NCBI GenBank assembly: GCA_031257995.1 | Contig: JAIRNN010000210.1 | Location: 1-9,397 of the forward strand | DNA length: 9,397 bases | Origin: Spirochaetaceae bacterium | GTDB lineage: Bacteria; Spirochaetota; Spirochaetia; Treponematales; Breznakiellaceae | Direction of reading: 5' to 3' | Shown here: piece by piece, positions 1 to 6,140 of the stretch | Layout of the letters: every line of letters starts with the position of its first letter | Numbering within the stretch: position 1 is the first letter of the stretch | Translations under genes and position numbers: made by a program | The notes under the pieces: generated by a model | The model's database searches: none | The model's input: the letters and a program-made list of their open reading frames with translations, nothing else | What the model was told of the DNA's origin: nothing

Positions 1-658
1 CAAACCTCTTACGGCCAATATGCCCTCACATTGACCGCCACGGACGCGGCTTCGGGCCGGATTTGCCGGTATTCCCTCCTAAACAAGGCCCATAAGCGGG
101 CTTTCCAGTCCCTGACGGACATTAAAGCCTCCGTCCCCCTCCCTGTTTTGGAGTTCCAGCGGCAACATAGTTGCCGGCGATAACGGCAGCGAACGCGTCA
201 GCAACGCCACAGAAACCTGGTGTGAAAAGGAGGGGGCGCCTTTCACCCGCTCAAGAGACCGCAAGAAAAACGGCAACCGCTTCGTTGAACAAAAAAACGG
301 AGCCGTTGTACGCGAATACGCAGGGTGCGACAGGCCCGAAGGGCTTGAGAAACAAGCTCTTCTTGCCGCCGCCTGCAAGCGCCTGGTTCCCCTCCTCAAT
401 TTCTTCATGCCCGCCCAAAAGCTCAAAAGCAAAACCAGGGCGGGTTCCAAACAGATCAAGGTTTACGACGAGCCGGGAAGCCCGTCCGCAAGGCTCTCCG
501 AAAACGTCGGCCTGCCGCAAGAGGTCAAGGACACCCTCAACTATCAGCGCGCGCTTTACAATCCGGCGGGACTTCAGCGGAATGTCAACAAGGCTATCCT
601 TCGTTTACGCCAACGGCTTGCTCAAGCAAACCGTGTCAAAACGCAGGAACAGCTATAG
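1..658 (+). pseudogene. DDE/integrase-core transposase, 5'-truncated by window edge and frameshifted
   Basis: The reading enters from the left edge in frame 1 (LTLTATDAASGRICRYSLLN at the start) and runs to a stop at 181-183. Homologous reading then continues in frame 2 from about position 160 to the TAG at 656-658. The frame-2 part carries DNGSE (Asp codon 179-181) and FVEQKN (Glu codon 287-289), exactly 35 residues apart, which fits the second Asp and the Glu of the D,D(35)E integrase/transposase fold. The first catalytic Asp would lie left of the window. The C-terminal part is basic and ends in a conserved-looking helical tail. The enzyme would cut and join the ends of its own insertion sequence. 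A single frameshift between about 150 and 170 breaks it, so it is probably inactive unless the shift is programmed. No start for the frame-2 half alone is convincing. Family assignment rests on motif recognition only. Confidence 0.8.
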
Positions 659-728
659 CTTTCGGTAACATTTTCTAAATGAGGCATCCACGCCTTTCGG
701 TAACATTTTCTAAATGAGGCAACTCGGG
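659..728. repeat. Two tandem 28-bp direct repeats, probable insertion sequence right end
   Basis: The 28-bp unit beginning ctttcggtaacattttctaa occurs at 659-686 and again, identically, at 694-721, with a period of 35 bp. The first copy begins directly after the transposase stop codon. Repeated subterminal units next to a transposase gene commonly serve as transposase-binding sites, so this is inferred to be the right end of the insertion sequence. The left end is outside the window, so terminal inverted repeats cannot be tested here. The array stops just before the duplicated segment that begins at 732. Confidence 0.6.
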
Positions 729-851
729 GGTGTGATTAATGCCGGAGGCGTTGCGGGGCTTGTCCCCCAACAGCAACTTCCAGCCTACCGCGACGGCCAC
801 AAAGTAGTCCCCGTTCCAAGACATCGTACCATTTAGTATGTTTTCTGTAGC

Positions 852-943
852 GGGAGAACCGCTGCCTCTGGGCGGCATTGCTAACCGTAAGCAGCATAGC
901 CGCCGGAGGGCAACACAGCCGCCCAGAGGCAGCTCGCACTCCT
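852..943. repeat. Palindromic insertion (long hairpin), REP-like
   Basis: A perfect 16-bp inverted repeat has its arms at 861-876 (gctgcctctgggcggc) and 918-933, around a 41-nt loop. A smaller stem, AGCGG/CCGCT with a GAGAA loop (849-863), overlaps its left foot. The right-hand copy of the surrounding duplication has only 13 nt here (1758-1770), so about 79 nt were gained by one copy or lost by the other. The shape resembles REP/REPIN or a small non-autonomous element. No sequence-specific family was recognised. Confidence 0.55.
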
Positions 944-1017
944 GCCTCGACACGCTCCCACAGTAAATGGCACGCCTGACGCTGTAACTTTGCGGCTGTT
1001 TCGGGCGTTTTAGGGAT

Positions 1018-1081
1018 ATGGGCGTTGCGAGCTACTCGGTGAAAATGCCGGTAACGATTGTTGTTCTCTACGCGCTGGGGG
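1018..1081 (+). pseudogene. Truncated 5' stub of an RND transporter gene
   Basis: An ATG at 1018 opens a reading MGVASYSVKMPVTIVVLYAL, nearly identical to the first residues of the complete RND protein that starts at 1846. The match ends about 20 codons in, at 1076-1082, where the antisense strand of hicB begins. Beyond that point the frame stays open by chance to 1353 but is only the shadow of hicB. The stub includes the N-terminal cytoplasmic end and most of the first membrane helix and cannot be functional. It marks where a duplication or recombination joined the RND gene start to the toxin-antitoxin locus. Its ATG lies at the same place as the GTG of the full gene, which supports that start. 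Confidence 0.8.
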
Positions 1082-1379
1082 TTAGGGTTTTCTCTACCGG
1101 TTTTTCATCGTGTTTTGCGGTGAGAACATCGAGATCGATAAAAACCATAGAAACAAACGCTTTAGGATCATCGGGTTTGACGTTTTGGACATCGCTTGGC
1201 TGCGGCAACTCTTCCCCGTCCCGAAGCATAGCAAGAATACGCCCCGCTGCGGCATCGGAAGCCATATACAGAGCATCCGCCAGATCGTCCCCAAACGTGG
1301 CAAGATCGAAATCGGCAAATTCTACCGAAACCCGTCCGTCCTGTTCAGGATAAAAACACGCAGGATATACATATTTCAT
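1068..1379 (-). CDS. hicB: HicB-family antitoxin, C-terminally truncated
   Basis: This 103-residue protein begins MKYVYPACFYPEQDG and shows the HicB N-terminal pattern: two short strands, then F-A-D-F at 21-24, GDDL at 30-33, and the alanine-rich helix DALYMASDAAAGRIL at 35-49. In the family this partly degraded RNase H-like domain binds and masks HicA. Family members usually continue after a KTLT-like strand into a ribbon-helix-helix or helix-turn-helix region of about 30 residues. Here KTLT (97-100) is followed only by PSA and a stop. Those last codons and the stop lie in antisense of the duplicated RND start, so the tail was cut off by the junction. The start follows a GGGAAGG ribosome-binding site at 1384-1390 and lies 15 nt after hicA. 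Toxin binding may survive while operator binding is probably lost. Confidence 0.85.
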   Translation of the reverse strand: MKYVYPACFYPEQDGRVSVEFADFDLATFGDDLADALYMASDAAAGRILAMLRDGEELPQPSDVQNVKPDDPKAFVSMVFIDLDVLTAKHDEKPVEKTLTPSA

Positions 1380-1394
1380 AAAACCTTCCCTGGC

Positions 1395-1577
1395 CTATTT
1401 TAACCCGGCCTGTTTCAAGATGGAGTTCACAACCCTCAGGGGCAAATCACCCCGATGACAGGGTATCGTTACCTTTCCATGCTTCACCGTATGCTTATAG
1501 TGATAATGCGAGCCATTTGATGAAGAAAAACGCCAACCGTCTTTCTTAACAATCCGCTCAATTTCATAAAAGGTCAT
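1395..1577 (-). CDS. hicA: HicA-family mRNA interferase toxin
   Basis: This 60-residue protein, MTFYEIERIVKKDGWRF at its start, has the HicA double-stranded RNA-binding-like fold pattern: a first helix, a GW, then the NGSHYHYKH segment with the catalytic His at residue 24, then VTIPCHRGDL and a C-terminal NSILKQAGLK helix. In the family the toxin cleaves mRNA and is neutralised by HicB, encoded next in the operon. The length is normal and all key features look intact. I chose the ATG at 1577 rather than the GTG at 1592, because the family normally begins at M-T-x-x-E and because the predicted promoter would start transcription at about 1577. The gene seems whole although its partner is truncated. 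Confidence 0.88.
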   Translation of the reverse strand: MTFYEIERIVKKDGWRFSSSNGSHYHYKHTVKHGKVTIPCHRGDLPLRVVNSILKQAGLK

Positions 1578-1583
1578 GTTGAA

Positions 1584-1612
1584 ATATAACACACGTCAAT
1601 ACGTCTTTTCAA
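1584..1612 (-). promoter_or_regulatory. Promoter of hicA-hicB, probably giving a leaderless mRNA
   Basis: On the minus strand TTGAAA (1607-1612) and TTATAT (1584-1589) are separated by exactly 17 bp. The hicA ATG begins six bases after the -10 box, where transcription would normally start, and no Shine-Dalgarno sequence precedes it. A 6-bp palindrome (GCTGAC-TGAT-GTCAGC, 1620-1635) lies just upstream of the -35 box and could be a HicB operator, though that is only a suggestion. Confidence 0.6.
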
Positions 1613-1636
1613 TATAACCGCTGACTGATGTCAGCC

Positions 1637-1908
1637 GTGATTAATGCCGGAGGCGTTGCGGGGCTTGTCCCCCCAACAGAAACTTCCAGCCTACTGCGAC
1701 GGCCACAAAGCAGCCCCCGTCCCAAGACATCGTACCATTTAGTATGTTTTCTGTAGCAGGAATGCGAGCAGCCTCGACACGCCCCCCACAGTAAATGGCG
1801 CGCCTGACGCTGTAACTTTGCGGCGGTTCCGGTCGTTTTAGGGATGTGGGTATTGCAAGCTACTCGGTGAAAAGGCCGGTGACGATTGTCGTTCTCTACG
1901 CGCTGGCG
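1637..1908 (+). repeat. Right copy of duplicated RND-upstream segment
   Basis: This is the partner of 732-1081. It lacks the palindromic insertion and continues into the complete RND gene, so it is probably the original location. A short frame upstream ends in TAG at 1839-1841, five bases before the RND start, and reads TVNGAPDAVTLRRFRSF here and TVNGTPDAVTLRLFRAF in the other copy. This may be the tail of a lost upstream operon gene, but the link is speculative. Confidence 0.85.
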
Positions 1909-4900
1909 TTGGGGGTCGCGGCGACGCTGGTGCCGGGGATCGCGGTCGATCTCTTTCCGGCGGTGGCGCGTCCGGTGCTGTCGGTCTATTGCCCGTTTAC
2001 CGGGGCGGGGCCGCTTGACGTGGAGCAGAATGTTACCGTGCCGCTGGAACGGGCGCTGGCTTCTTCCAAGGGGCTGCTGGAGATGACGAGCAACTCGCAG
2101 AACGGCGGGAGCTTTATCAATCTGAGCTACGCCTACGGGACGGATATGGACAAGGCCGCGTCTGACGCGCAGACGGTTGTTGCCCGTGTGGCGGGGTCTC
2201 TGCCGGACGATGCGGGAACGCCCACGGTGCGCCGTTTTGATATGTCGGCGGCGCCCATCATGCGCCTCATCGTGCGGGGGTCCTATCCCAGCGACCAGTT
2301 GCGCCTCTTCGCCGAGGAGGAGGTGCAGGCGGAGCTTGAACGGATAGACGGCGTTGCGGCGGCGGAGGTTACCGGCGGAAGCACCCAGCAAATCCGGGTG
2401 GCGGTCTCGCTTAACCGGCTTGCCGCGCTGGACCTTACCCTGGCCGATGTATCGAGCGCGCTGCGCGGGCAGAATGTGCTTACCTCCGGGGGCAGCCTCT
2501 TGCGCGGGGAACGGGAATACCAGTTGCTCACGCGGCAGGAACTCAAGACCGTTGAGGACATCAGGAATATCGCGGTAAAGACGGTTACAGTAGCCGGGCA
2601 GAGCGCGCTCCAGCCGGCGCGGGCGCAGAATGTACGCCTGCGGGACATTGCCGACATAGACCTCGCCTACAACGACAACGCGGCGCGGGTGTATGTGTCG
2701 GGCGATACCGGCGTGTACATTCAGGTTACATCCGAGGCGGATTCCAACTCCGTGCAGGTCGCCCGCCGTGTGGAGGACGCGCTTACCGGGATCAACGCGA
2801 ACCTTCCCCGCGGCGTTACGCTTGAAGTGCTGTCGGACAACACCACGATGATCTCCGCCACCATGCGGCAAGTCTATGGGAATGCCCTTCAGGGCGCGTT
2901 GCTGGCGATGGCGATCCTCTTTCTCTTCCTGCGTAACATAAAGGGAACGCTGATCATCGGCCTCTCCATCCCGATTTCCATCCTGCTCACGCTGATGTGC
3001 ATGGCGGCGGCGGGCTTTACGCTGAACTTGCTCACGATGACGGGCCTCATACTGGGCCTCGGCATGACCGTTGACGCTTCAATCGTCATTCTGGACAACA
3101 TACACAACTACCGCCTGCGCGGGGCCAAGTCCGATGTTGCCGCGATTCTCGGTTCCGCCGAGATGATGCGGGCGATTGTTACCTCGACCACGACGACACT
3201 ATGCGTGTTCGTGCCGCTCATCATCTACAAGAACTCCCTCGATATGATGGGACAACTCTTCTCCGACCTCATATTCACGGTGGTGATCTCGCTCACCGTC
3301 TCGCTCATCGTCTCGATCACGCTCGTACCCTCTCTGGCCGGTTCCATTCTCAGGCTCAACACCCGGAGGCAGAAACCGCTCCGCACGAGACTCTTCACCG
3401 CTCTGGACAACGCGCTTGAAAAGGCTTTCACCGGCCTCGACAACCTCTACACCACCGGCCTCGAATACTGCCTGAACCACCGGGCGGCGGTACTGTTCCT
3501 CGTACTCAGCATCCTTGCCTTTTCGCTGTTGCAATTCTCAGGGCTAGGGATGAATATGTTCCTCCGCACCCGCACGGACGACTCGGTAGCGCTCAACGTA
3601 ACGCTGCCGCAGGGGACGGCGATTGAGGTAACGGAAGCGTTGCTGCGCGATGTGGAGAATATGGTGCGGGAAGACGTGCGCGGTTACAAAAACACGATTC
3701 TGACGGCGCGGCGTTCCGGTTCCGGCAGTTTGCAGATCACGCTGCCCGAACCCGCCCTCCAGATCGACACGCCGGAGGAGATCATCGCGAAACTCACGCC
3801 GAAACTGGGCGAGATTCCCGGGGCGCGGCTCTCGTTCCGGGCGGGGCGGAACATGGGGACTTCGACCGGCGTGGACATCGCGCTCCATTCCCGCGACATT
3901 GACGCGCTGATGGCCTGCGCCAACGACATCGTCCGCATCATCGAACGGTATATGCCCGATGTGGAAAACGCGGTGGTGAATATGGACGAGGGCGGGCCGC
4001 AACTCCAGATCGAAATCGACCGCAACCGGGCGGCGGCGTTGGGCGTATCGCTTTCCGCCATCGCCTCCGAAATCCGCACCGCGATGGACGGTTCCACCGC
4101 GACAACCATCACGCAGGGGGACAAGGTGTTGAACGTCATCGTCCGCCTCCGCGACAGCGACCGGAAGGGCCTTGCCGGCCTGGACGCAATCTTCGTCAAG
4201 GGACGCGGGGGAGCGCGGATACCGCTTGCCAACGTTGCCCGCATCATCGAAAACCGCGCATCCTCGTCAATCCGGCGGGAAAACCAGGAGCGAGTCGTCC
4301 GGGTAACCGGCGATTTCCCGCCCGGGGTCTCGGCAACCCAGGGCGCGGCGCGTCTCAAGGCCACGCTCGACGAACACCTCGTCGAGCGGGAAGGCGTTAC
4401 GCTCAGCTATCAGGGGGAAGCCGCCGAAGTCGCCGCCTATAATATGAAGTTTTTGTTCATCATCGCGACAGCAATATTCCTCGTTTTCGGCCTCATGGCA
4501 AGCCAATTCGAGTCCTTTGTCGATCCGTTCATCATCTTCTTTTCGATCCCGCTCATCTTCATCGGCGTAATCTGGATATACAAACTCTCAGGCGAGAATA
4601 TGTCGATGTTCAGCGCAATCGGCGTTGTCGCCCTCGTCGGCGTCGTGGTCAACAACGGCATCGTCCTCGTCGACTACACCAATATGCTCCGCGCGCGCGG
4701 CATGAAAGTCCGCGAAGCCTGCATCGAAGCGGGCCGCAACCGCCTCCGCCCCATCCTGATGACCGGCCTCACCACCATCCTCGGCATGGTCCCCATCGCC
4801 TTCTTTCCCGGCCCCGGCGCGGACACCATCCAGCCCATCGGCAAAACCTTCGTCGGCGGCCTCTCCGTCAGCTCACTTCTGACCCTCTTCGTTACCCCTG

Positions 4901-4950
4901 TGATGTACTCCCTCCTCAACTCCCGCCACGACAAACCGCGCAAAAGATGA
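1846..4950 (+). CDS. RND-family efflux transporter, AcrB/MexB-like inner membrane pump
   Basis: The 1034-residue length is typical of hydrophobe/amphiphile efflux (HAE) RND pumps, which use the proton gradient to drive substrates from periplasm or inner membrane into an outer-membrane channel. The layout is normal: an N-terminal SVKRPVT motif and first helix, a periplasmic porter domain, helices 2-6 from about residue 345, a second periplasmic domain, and helices 8-12 at the C-terminus. The helix 4 motif GMTVDASIVILDN keeps one proton-relay Asp (D410), while the neighbouring Asp of AcrB is Ala411. In helix 10 the AcrB Lys940 position is Asn936 (VVVNNGIVLVDY), a common variant in such pumps. 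The GTG start has no well-spaced ribosome-binding site, but an ATG sits at the same place in the duplicated stub. No adaptor (HlyD/MFP) or TolC-like gene is next to it, so the partners must be elsewhere or lost. Substrate cannot be told. Confidence 0.93.
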   Translation: MGIASYSVKRPVTIVVLYALALGVAATLVPGIAVDLFPAVARPVLSVYCPFTGAGPLDVEQNVTVPLERALASSKGLLEMTSNSQNGGSFINLSYAYGTDMDKAASDAQTVVARVAGSLPDDAGTPTVRRFDMSAAPIMRLIVRGSYPSDQLRLFAEEEVQAELERIDGVAAAEVTGGSTQQIRVAVSLNRLAALDLTLADVSSALRGQNVLTSGGSLLRGEREYQLLTRQELKTVEDIRNIAVKTVTVAGQSALQPARAQNVRLRDIADIDLAYNDNAARVYVSGDTGVYIQVTSEADSNSVQVARRVEDALTGINANLPRGVTLEVLSDNTTMISATMRQVYGNALQGALLAMAILFLFLRNIKGTLIIGLSIPISILLTLMCMAAAGFTLNLLTMTGLILGLGMTVDASIVILDNIHNYRLRGAKSDVAAILGSAEMMRAIVTSTTTTLCVFVPLIIYKNSLDMMGQLFSDLIFTVVISLTVSLIVSITLVPSLAGSILRLNTRRQKPLRTRLFTALDNALEKAFTGLDNLYTTGLEYCLNHRAAVLFLVLSILAFSLLQFSGLGMNMFLRTRTDDSVALNVTLPQGTAIEVTEALLRDVENMVREDVRGYKNTILTARRSGSGSLQITLPEPALQIDTPEEIIAKLTPKLGEIPGARLSFRAGRNMGTSTGVDIALHSRDIDALMACANDIVRIIERYMPDVENAVVNMDEGGPQLQIEIDRNRAAALGVSLSAIASEIRTAMDGSTATTITQGDKVLNVIVRLRDSDRKGLAGLDAIFVKGRGGARIPLANVARIIENRASSSIRRENQERVVRVTGDFPPGVSATQGAARLKATLDEHLVEREGVTLSYQGEAAEVAAYNMKFLFIIATAIFLVFGLMASQFESFVDPFIIFFSIPLIFIGVIWIYKLSGENMSMFSAIGVVALVGVVVNNGIVLVDYTNMLRARGMKVREACIEAGRNRLRPILMTGLTTILGMVPIAFFPGPGADTIQPIGKTFVGGLSVSSLLTLFVTPVMYSLLNSRHDKPRKR

Positions 4951-4975
4951 TAGGTAAGGTGGGGGACACCCAATA

Positions 4976-5067
4976 CCGCGCGCGAAACGTTGAGCGCGTT
5001 TTGCCATTCCTTCGACACGGTGTAGGGTCCAAAAAATGTTCCACCGCAGATAAAAGCAACAGGTCCC
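4976..5067 (+). repeat. Dispersed intergenic repeat, copy A
   Basis: This copy matches 7413-7498 in the same orientation. It includes 20 identical bases, gcgaaacgttgagcgcgttt (4982-5001 and 7420-7439), followed by interrupted similarity through ccattcc, cacggtg, gataaa and gcaacagg. On the minus strand both copies read a similar peptide containing KRAQRFARG. The function is unknown. Confidence 0.8.
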
Positions 5068-5187
5068 GTCTCCCCCTCGCTCCAGACCGCCGCCCGCAAG
5101 CGGGCTTAGGGTCTTACGCTCCCCCCTCTGCGGGGCGCCACCGCCCCCCGCAACGCCCCCGGCCTTCATCACGGCTTTAATCATGAT

Positions 5188-5271
5188 TAACCACAGTACC
5201 TTATATGGCAATGCAGATGACCCGGATACACGAGGATTTTTCACAGCGGGTACCGCTTCATCTGTGGTGAA
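5188..5271. repeat. Inverted-repeat element ending in ACCACAG / CTGTGGT
   Basis: Outer arms accacag (5190-5196) and ctgtggt (5262-5268) flank a segment that contains its own hairpin: TTCACAG (5240-5246) pairs with CTGTGGTGAA (5262-5271, one bulge) and encloses GCGG-GTA-CCGC (5246-5256). Intergenic palindromes built on the words accacag, cacggat and ctgtggt are widespread in bacterial genomes, and this looks like a diverged member. That resemblance is from memory and untested. Confidence 0.45.
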
Positions 5272-5528
5272 GGCTGTGTTAAGGCCAGGCTAGCGTCATC
5301 CCCAAACACTATCCGTACGCCTAGTCCAAGCAACGGGGTACTGCAAACCCTTCACGCGAGTATGTGTAAAGCCCTCACGCGAATGAGCGTAGACCCCTTG
5401 ATGGGGTGCCAGGATGAGCCCTCGCCTTGCTATCTGCTCCTTCCTCCTCAGGCGAAGCGTCTTGCGGCTTTAAACCACCGCCGGTTGTTTATTTAGGGCT
5501 TTTGAAACAGGCTCCATAGAAATAAAGA

Positions 5529-5608
5529 GGAACCCCGAAAGCGGTTAGCGGCTTGGAAACCAGTGCCGTGACCGGGGTTGCCAAGACGGGGAGAAGTTAC
5601 CGCTTTTT
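5529..5608 (+). ncRNA. Candidate structured RNA, possible pseudoknot with U-tract
   Basis: An outer stem AACCCCG (5531-5537) / CGGGGTT (5573-5579) encloses a hairpin CGGC-TTGG (5549-5556) / CCAG-T-GCCG (5560-5568) with an AAA loop. GCGGT (5541-5545) can also pair with ACCGC (5599-5603), which crosses the outer stem and would make a pseudoknot. T5 follows at 5604-5608, as at a terminator. It lies just upstream of the TPR lipoprotein promoter. I recognise no known RNA family, and the upstream promoter is unclear. It could be a repeat remnant instead. Confidence 0.3.
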
Positions 5609-5614
5609 CCCTTC

Positions 5615-5643
5615 TTGACAACCGCAAGCCTCTATGATAATCT
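5615..5643 (+). promoter_or_regulatory. Promoter of TPR lipoprotein gene, probably leaderless
   Basis: A perfect TTGACA (5615-5620) and TAATCT (5638-5643) are separated by 17 bp. The lipoprotein ATG begins at 5651, seven bases after the -10 box, so transcription should begin at or next to the start codon. No Shine-Dalgarno sequence is visible. The TTG inside the -35 box opens the same frame but is not a plausible translation start. Confidence 0.65.
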
Positions 5644-5650
5644 TAAGTCT

Positions 5651-6055
5651 ATGCAGAGATTTCTTTTGACAGGCGCGGCTCTGTGGGCCGTGATTTTTGT
5701 TTCTTGCTATACCGGGCCGGTAAAACTGAGTGACGATGTTACGGCGGCGGAGCTTATTCAGCAGGGACAGGCGGCGTATGAGTGGAACCGTCACAAACAG
5801 GCGGTGCAGTACTACGAGGCGATTCTGGAACGTTTTCCCGATGACATCGACCGGGTGTGTGAGGCCGAGTACGAGATCGCGCGGATTCACTATAAACAGA
5901 AGAAATACGGCCAAGCTCGGGAAGAGATGAGCGCGTTGCGTGCCCGCTACGATACCGAAGATGCGGATATTCTTCCGTCAAAGTTCAGAATTCTTTCCGA
6001 GATTGTGCTTGCCCAGATTGACGAGAAGCAGAAACGGATTGTCGCGGAAGACTAA
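5651..6055 (+). CDS. TPR-repeat lipoprotein, small
   Basis: The predicted 134-residue protein begins MQRFLLTGAALWAVIFVSCY, a short lipoprotein signal peptide with the spirochaete-type lipobox F-V-S-C (Cys19). After cleavage and lipidation it would be anchored in a membrane facing the periplasm or surface. Residues about 33-66 and 70-103 form two tetratricopeptide repeats (AELIQQGQAAYEWNRHKQAV and YEIARIHYKQKKYGQAREEM). Such repeats are scaffolds for protein contacts and name no enzyme activity. I chose the ATG at 5651 because it gives a proper signal peptide and fits the promoter position. The upstream alternative at 5615 would put 12 odd residues before the signal. The gene stands alone and converges with the vWA gene. 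The specific role is not recognised. Confidence 0.85.
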   Translation: MQRFLLTGAALWAVIFVSCYTGPVKLSDDVTAAELIQQGQAAYEWNRHKQAVQYYEAILERFPDDIDRVCEAEYEIARIHYKQKKYGQAREEMSALRARYDTEDADILPSKFRILSEIVLAQIDEKQKRIVAED

Positions 6056-6140
6056 GCGCAGCTATTCATAAGCATTGGCCGCCTGAGTCATTGCGGTCAT
6101 TTGGGACATCGCGTTCATAAGACCGCTGGGGTTACGGCGG

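Larger units (their letters stand above)
732..1081 (+). repeat. Left copy of duplicated RND-upstream segment
   Basis: This segment matches 1637-1908 in the same orientation. Both begin gtgattaatgccggaggcg and both run through the start codon and about 20 codons of the RND gene. The match is close with scattered substitutions: in the first 118 nt I count about six substitutions and one single-base indel. The left copy additionally contains a palindromic insertion (852-943, against 13 nt at the same place in the other copy). It abuts the insertion sequence end on the left and breaks off inside hicB on the right. Confidence 0.85.
4951..5614. other. Gene-free, repeat-rich intergenic region
   Basis: No convincing protein gene lies between the RND stop and the TPR lipoprotein promoter. 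The region holds the dispersed repeat 4976-5067, GC-rich hairpins (GCCCGC-AA-GCGGGC at 5092-5105; ACCCC-TTGAT-GGGGT at 5393-5407 without a T-tract), the inverted-repeat element 5188-5271, two imperfect tandem units around 5346-5391 sharing the word cacgcga, and a structured-RNA candidate at 5529-5608. A minus-strand frame ending at 5296 stays open for about 50 codons but has no visible start or ribosome-binding site. Confidence 0.6.

Noticed and set aside
659..728. CRISPR array
   Set aside because: Only two repeats with a 7-bp gap, placed right after a transposase gene; the spacing is far too short for spacers.
1609..2871. Long minus-strand open frame opposite the RND gene start
   Set aside because: It is antisense to a strong RND coding sequence with the expected protein family features, and its composition (arginine, histidine and proline rich) is typical of a GC-rich antisense shadow.
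5393..5407. Rho-independent terminator
   Set aside because: The 5-bp hairpin ACCCC/GGGGT is not followed by a T-tract and no gene ends next to it.
5296..5460. Minus-strand open stretch with HSREGFTHTRVKGLQYPVAW
   Set aside because: It stays open for about 50 codons but lacks a start codon and ribosome-binding site; it includes two imperfect tandem units and is more likely repeat DNA.
6062..6118. Minus-strand 18-residue frame reading MNAMSQMTAMTQAANAYE, just after the vWA stop
   Set aside because: It looks protein-like and could be a shifted C-terminal extension of the vWA protein, but the vWA domain already ends normally at AIILPQ and there is no ribosome-binding site for a separate peptide.
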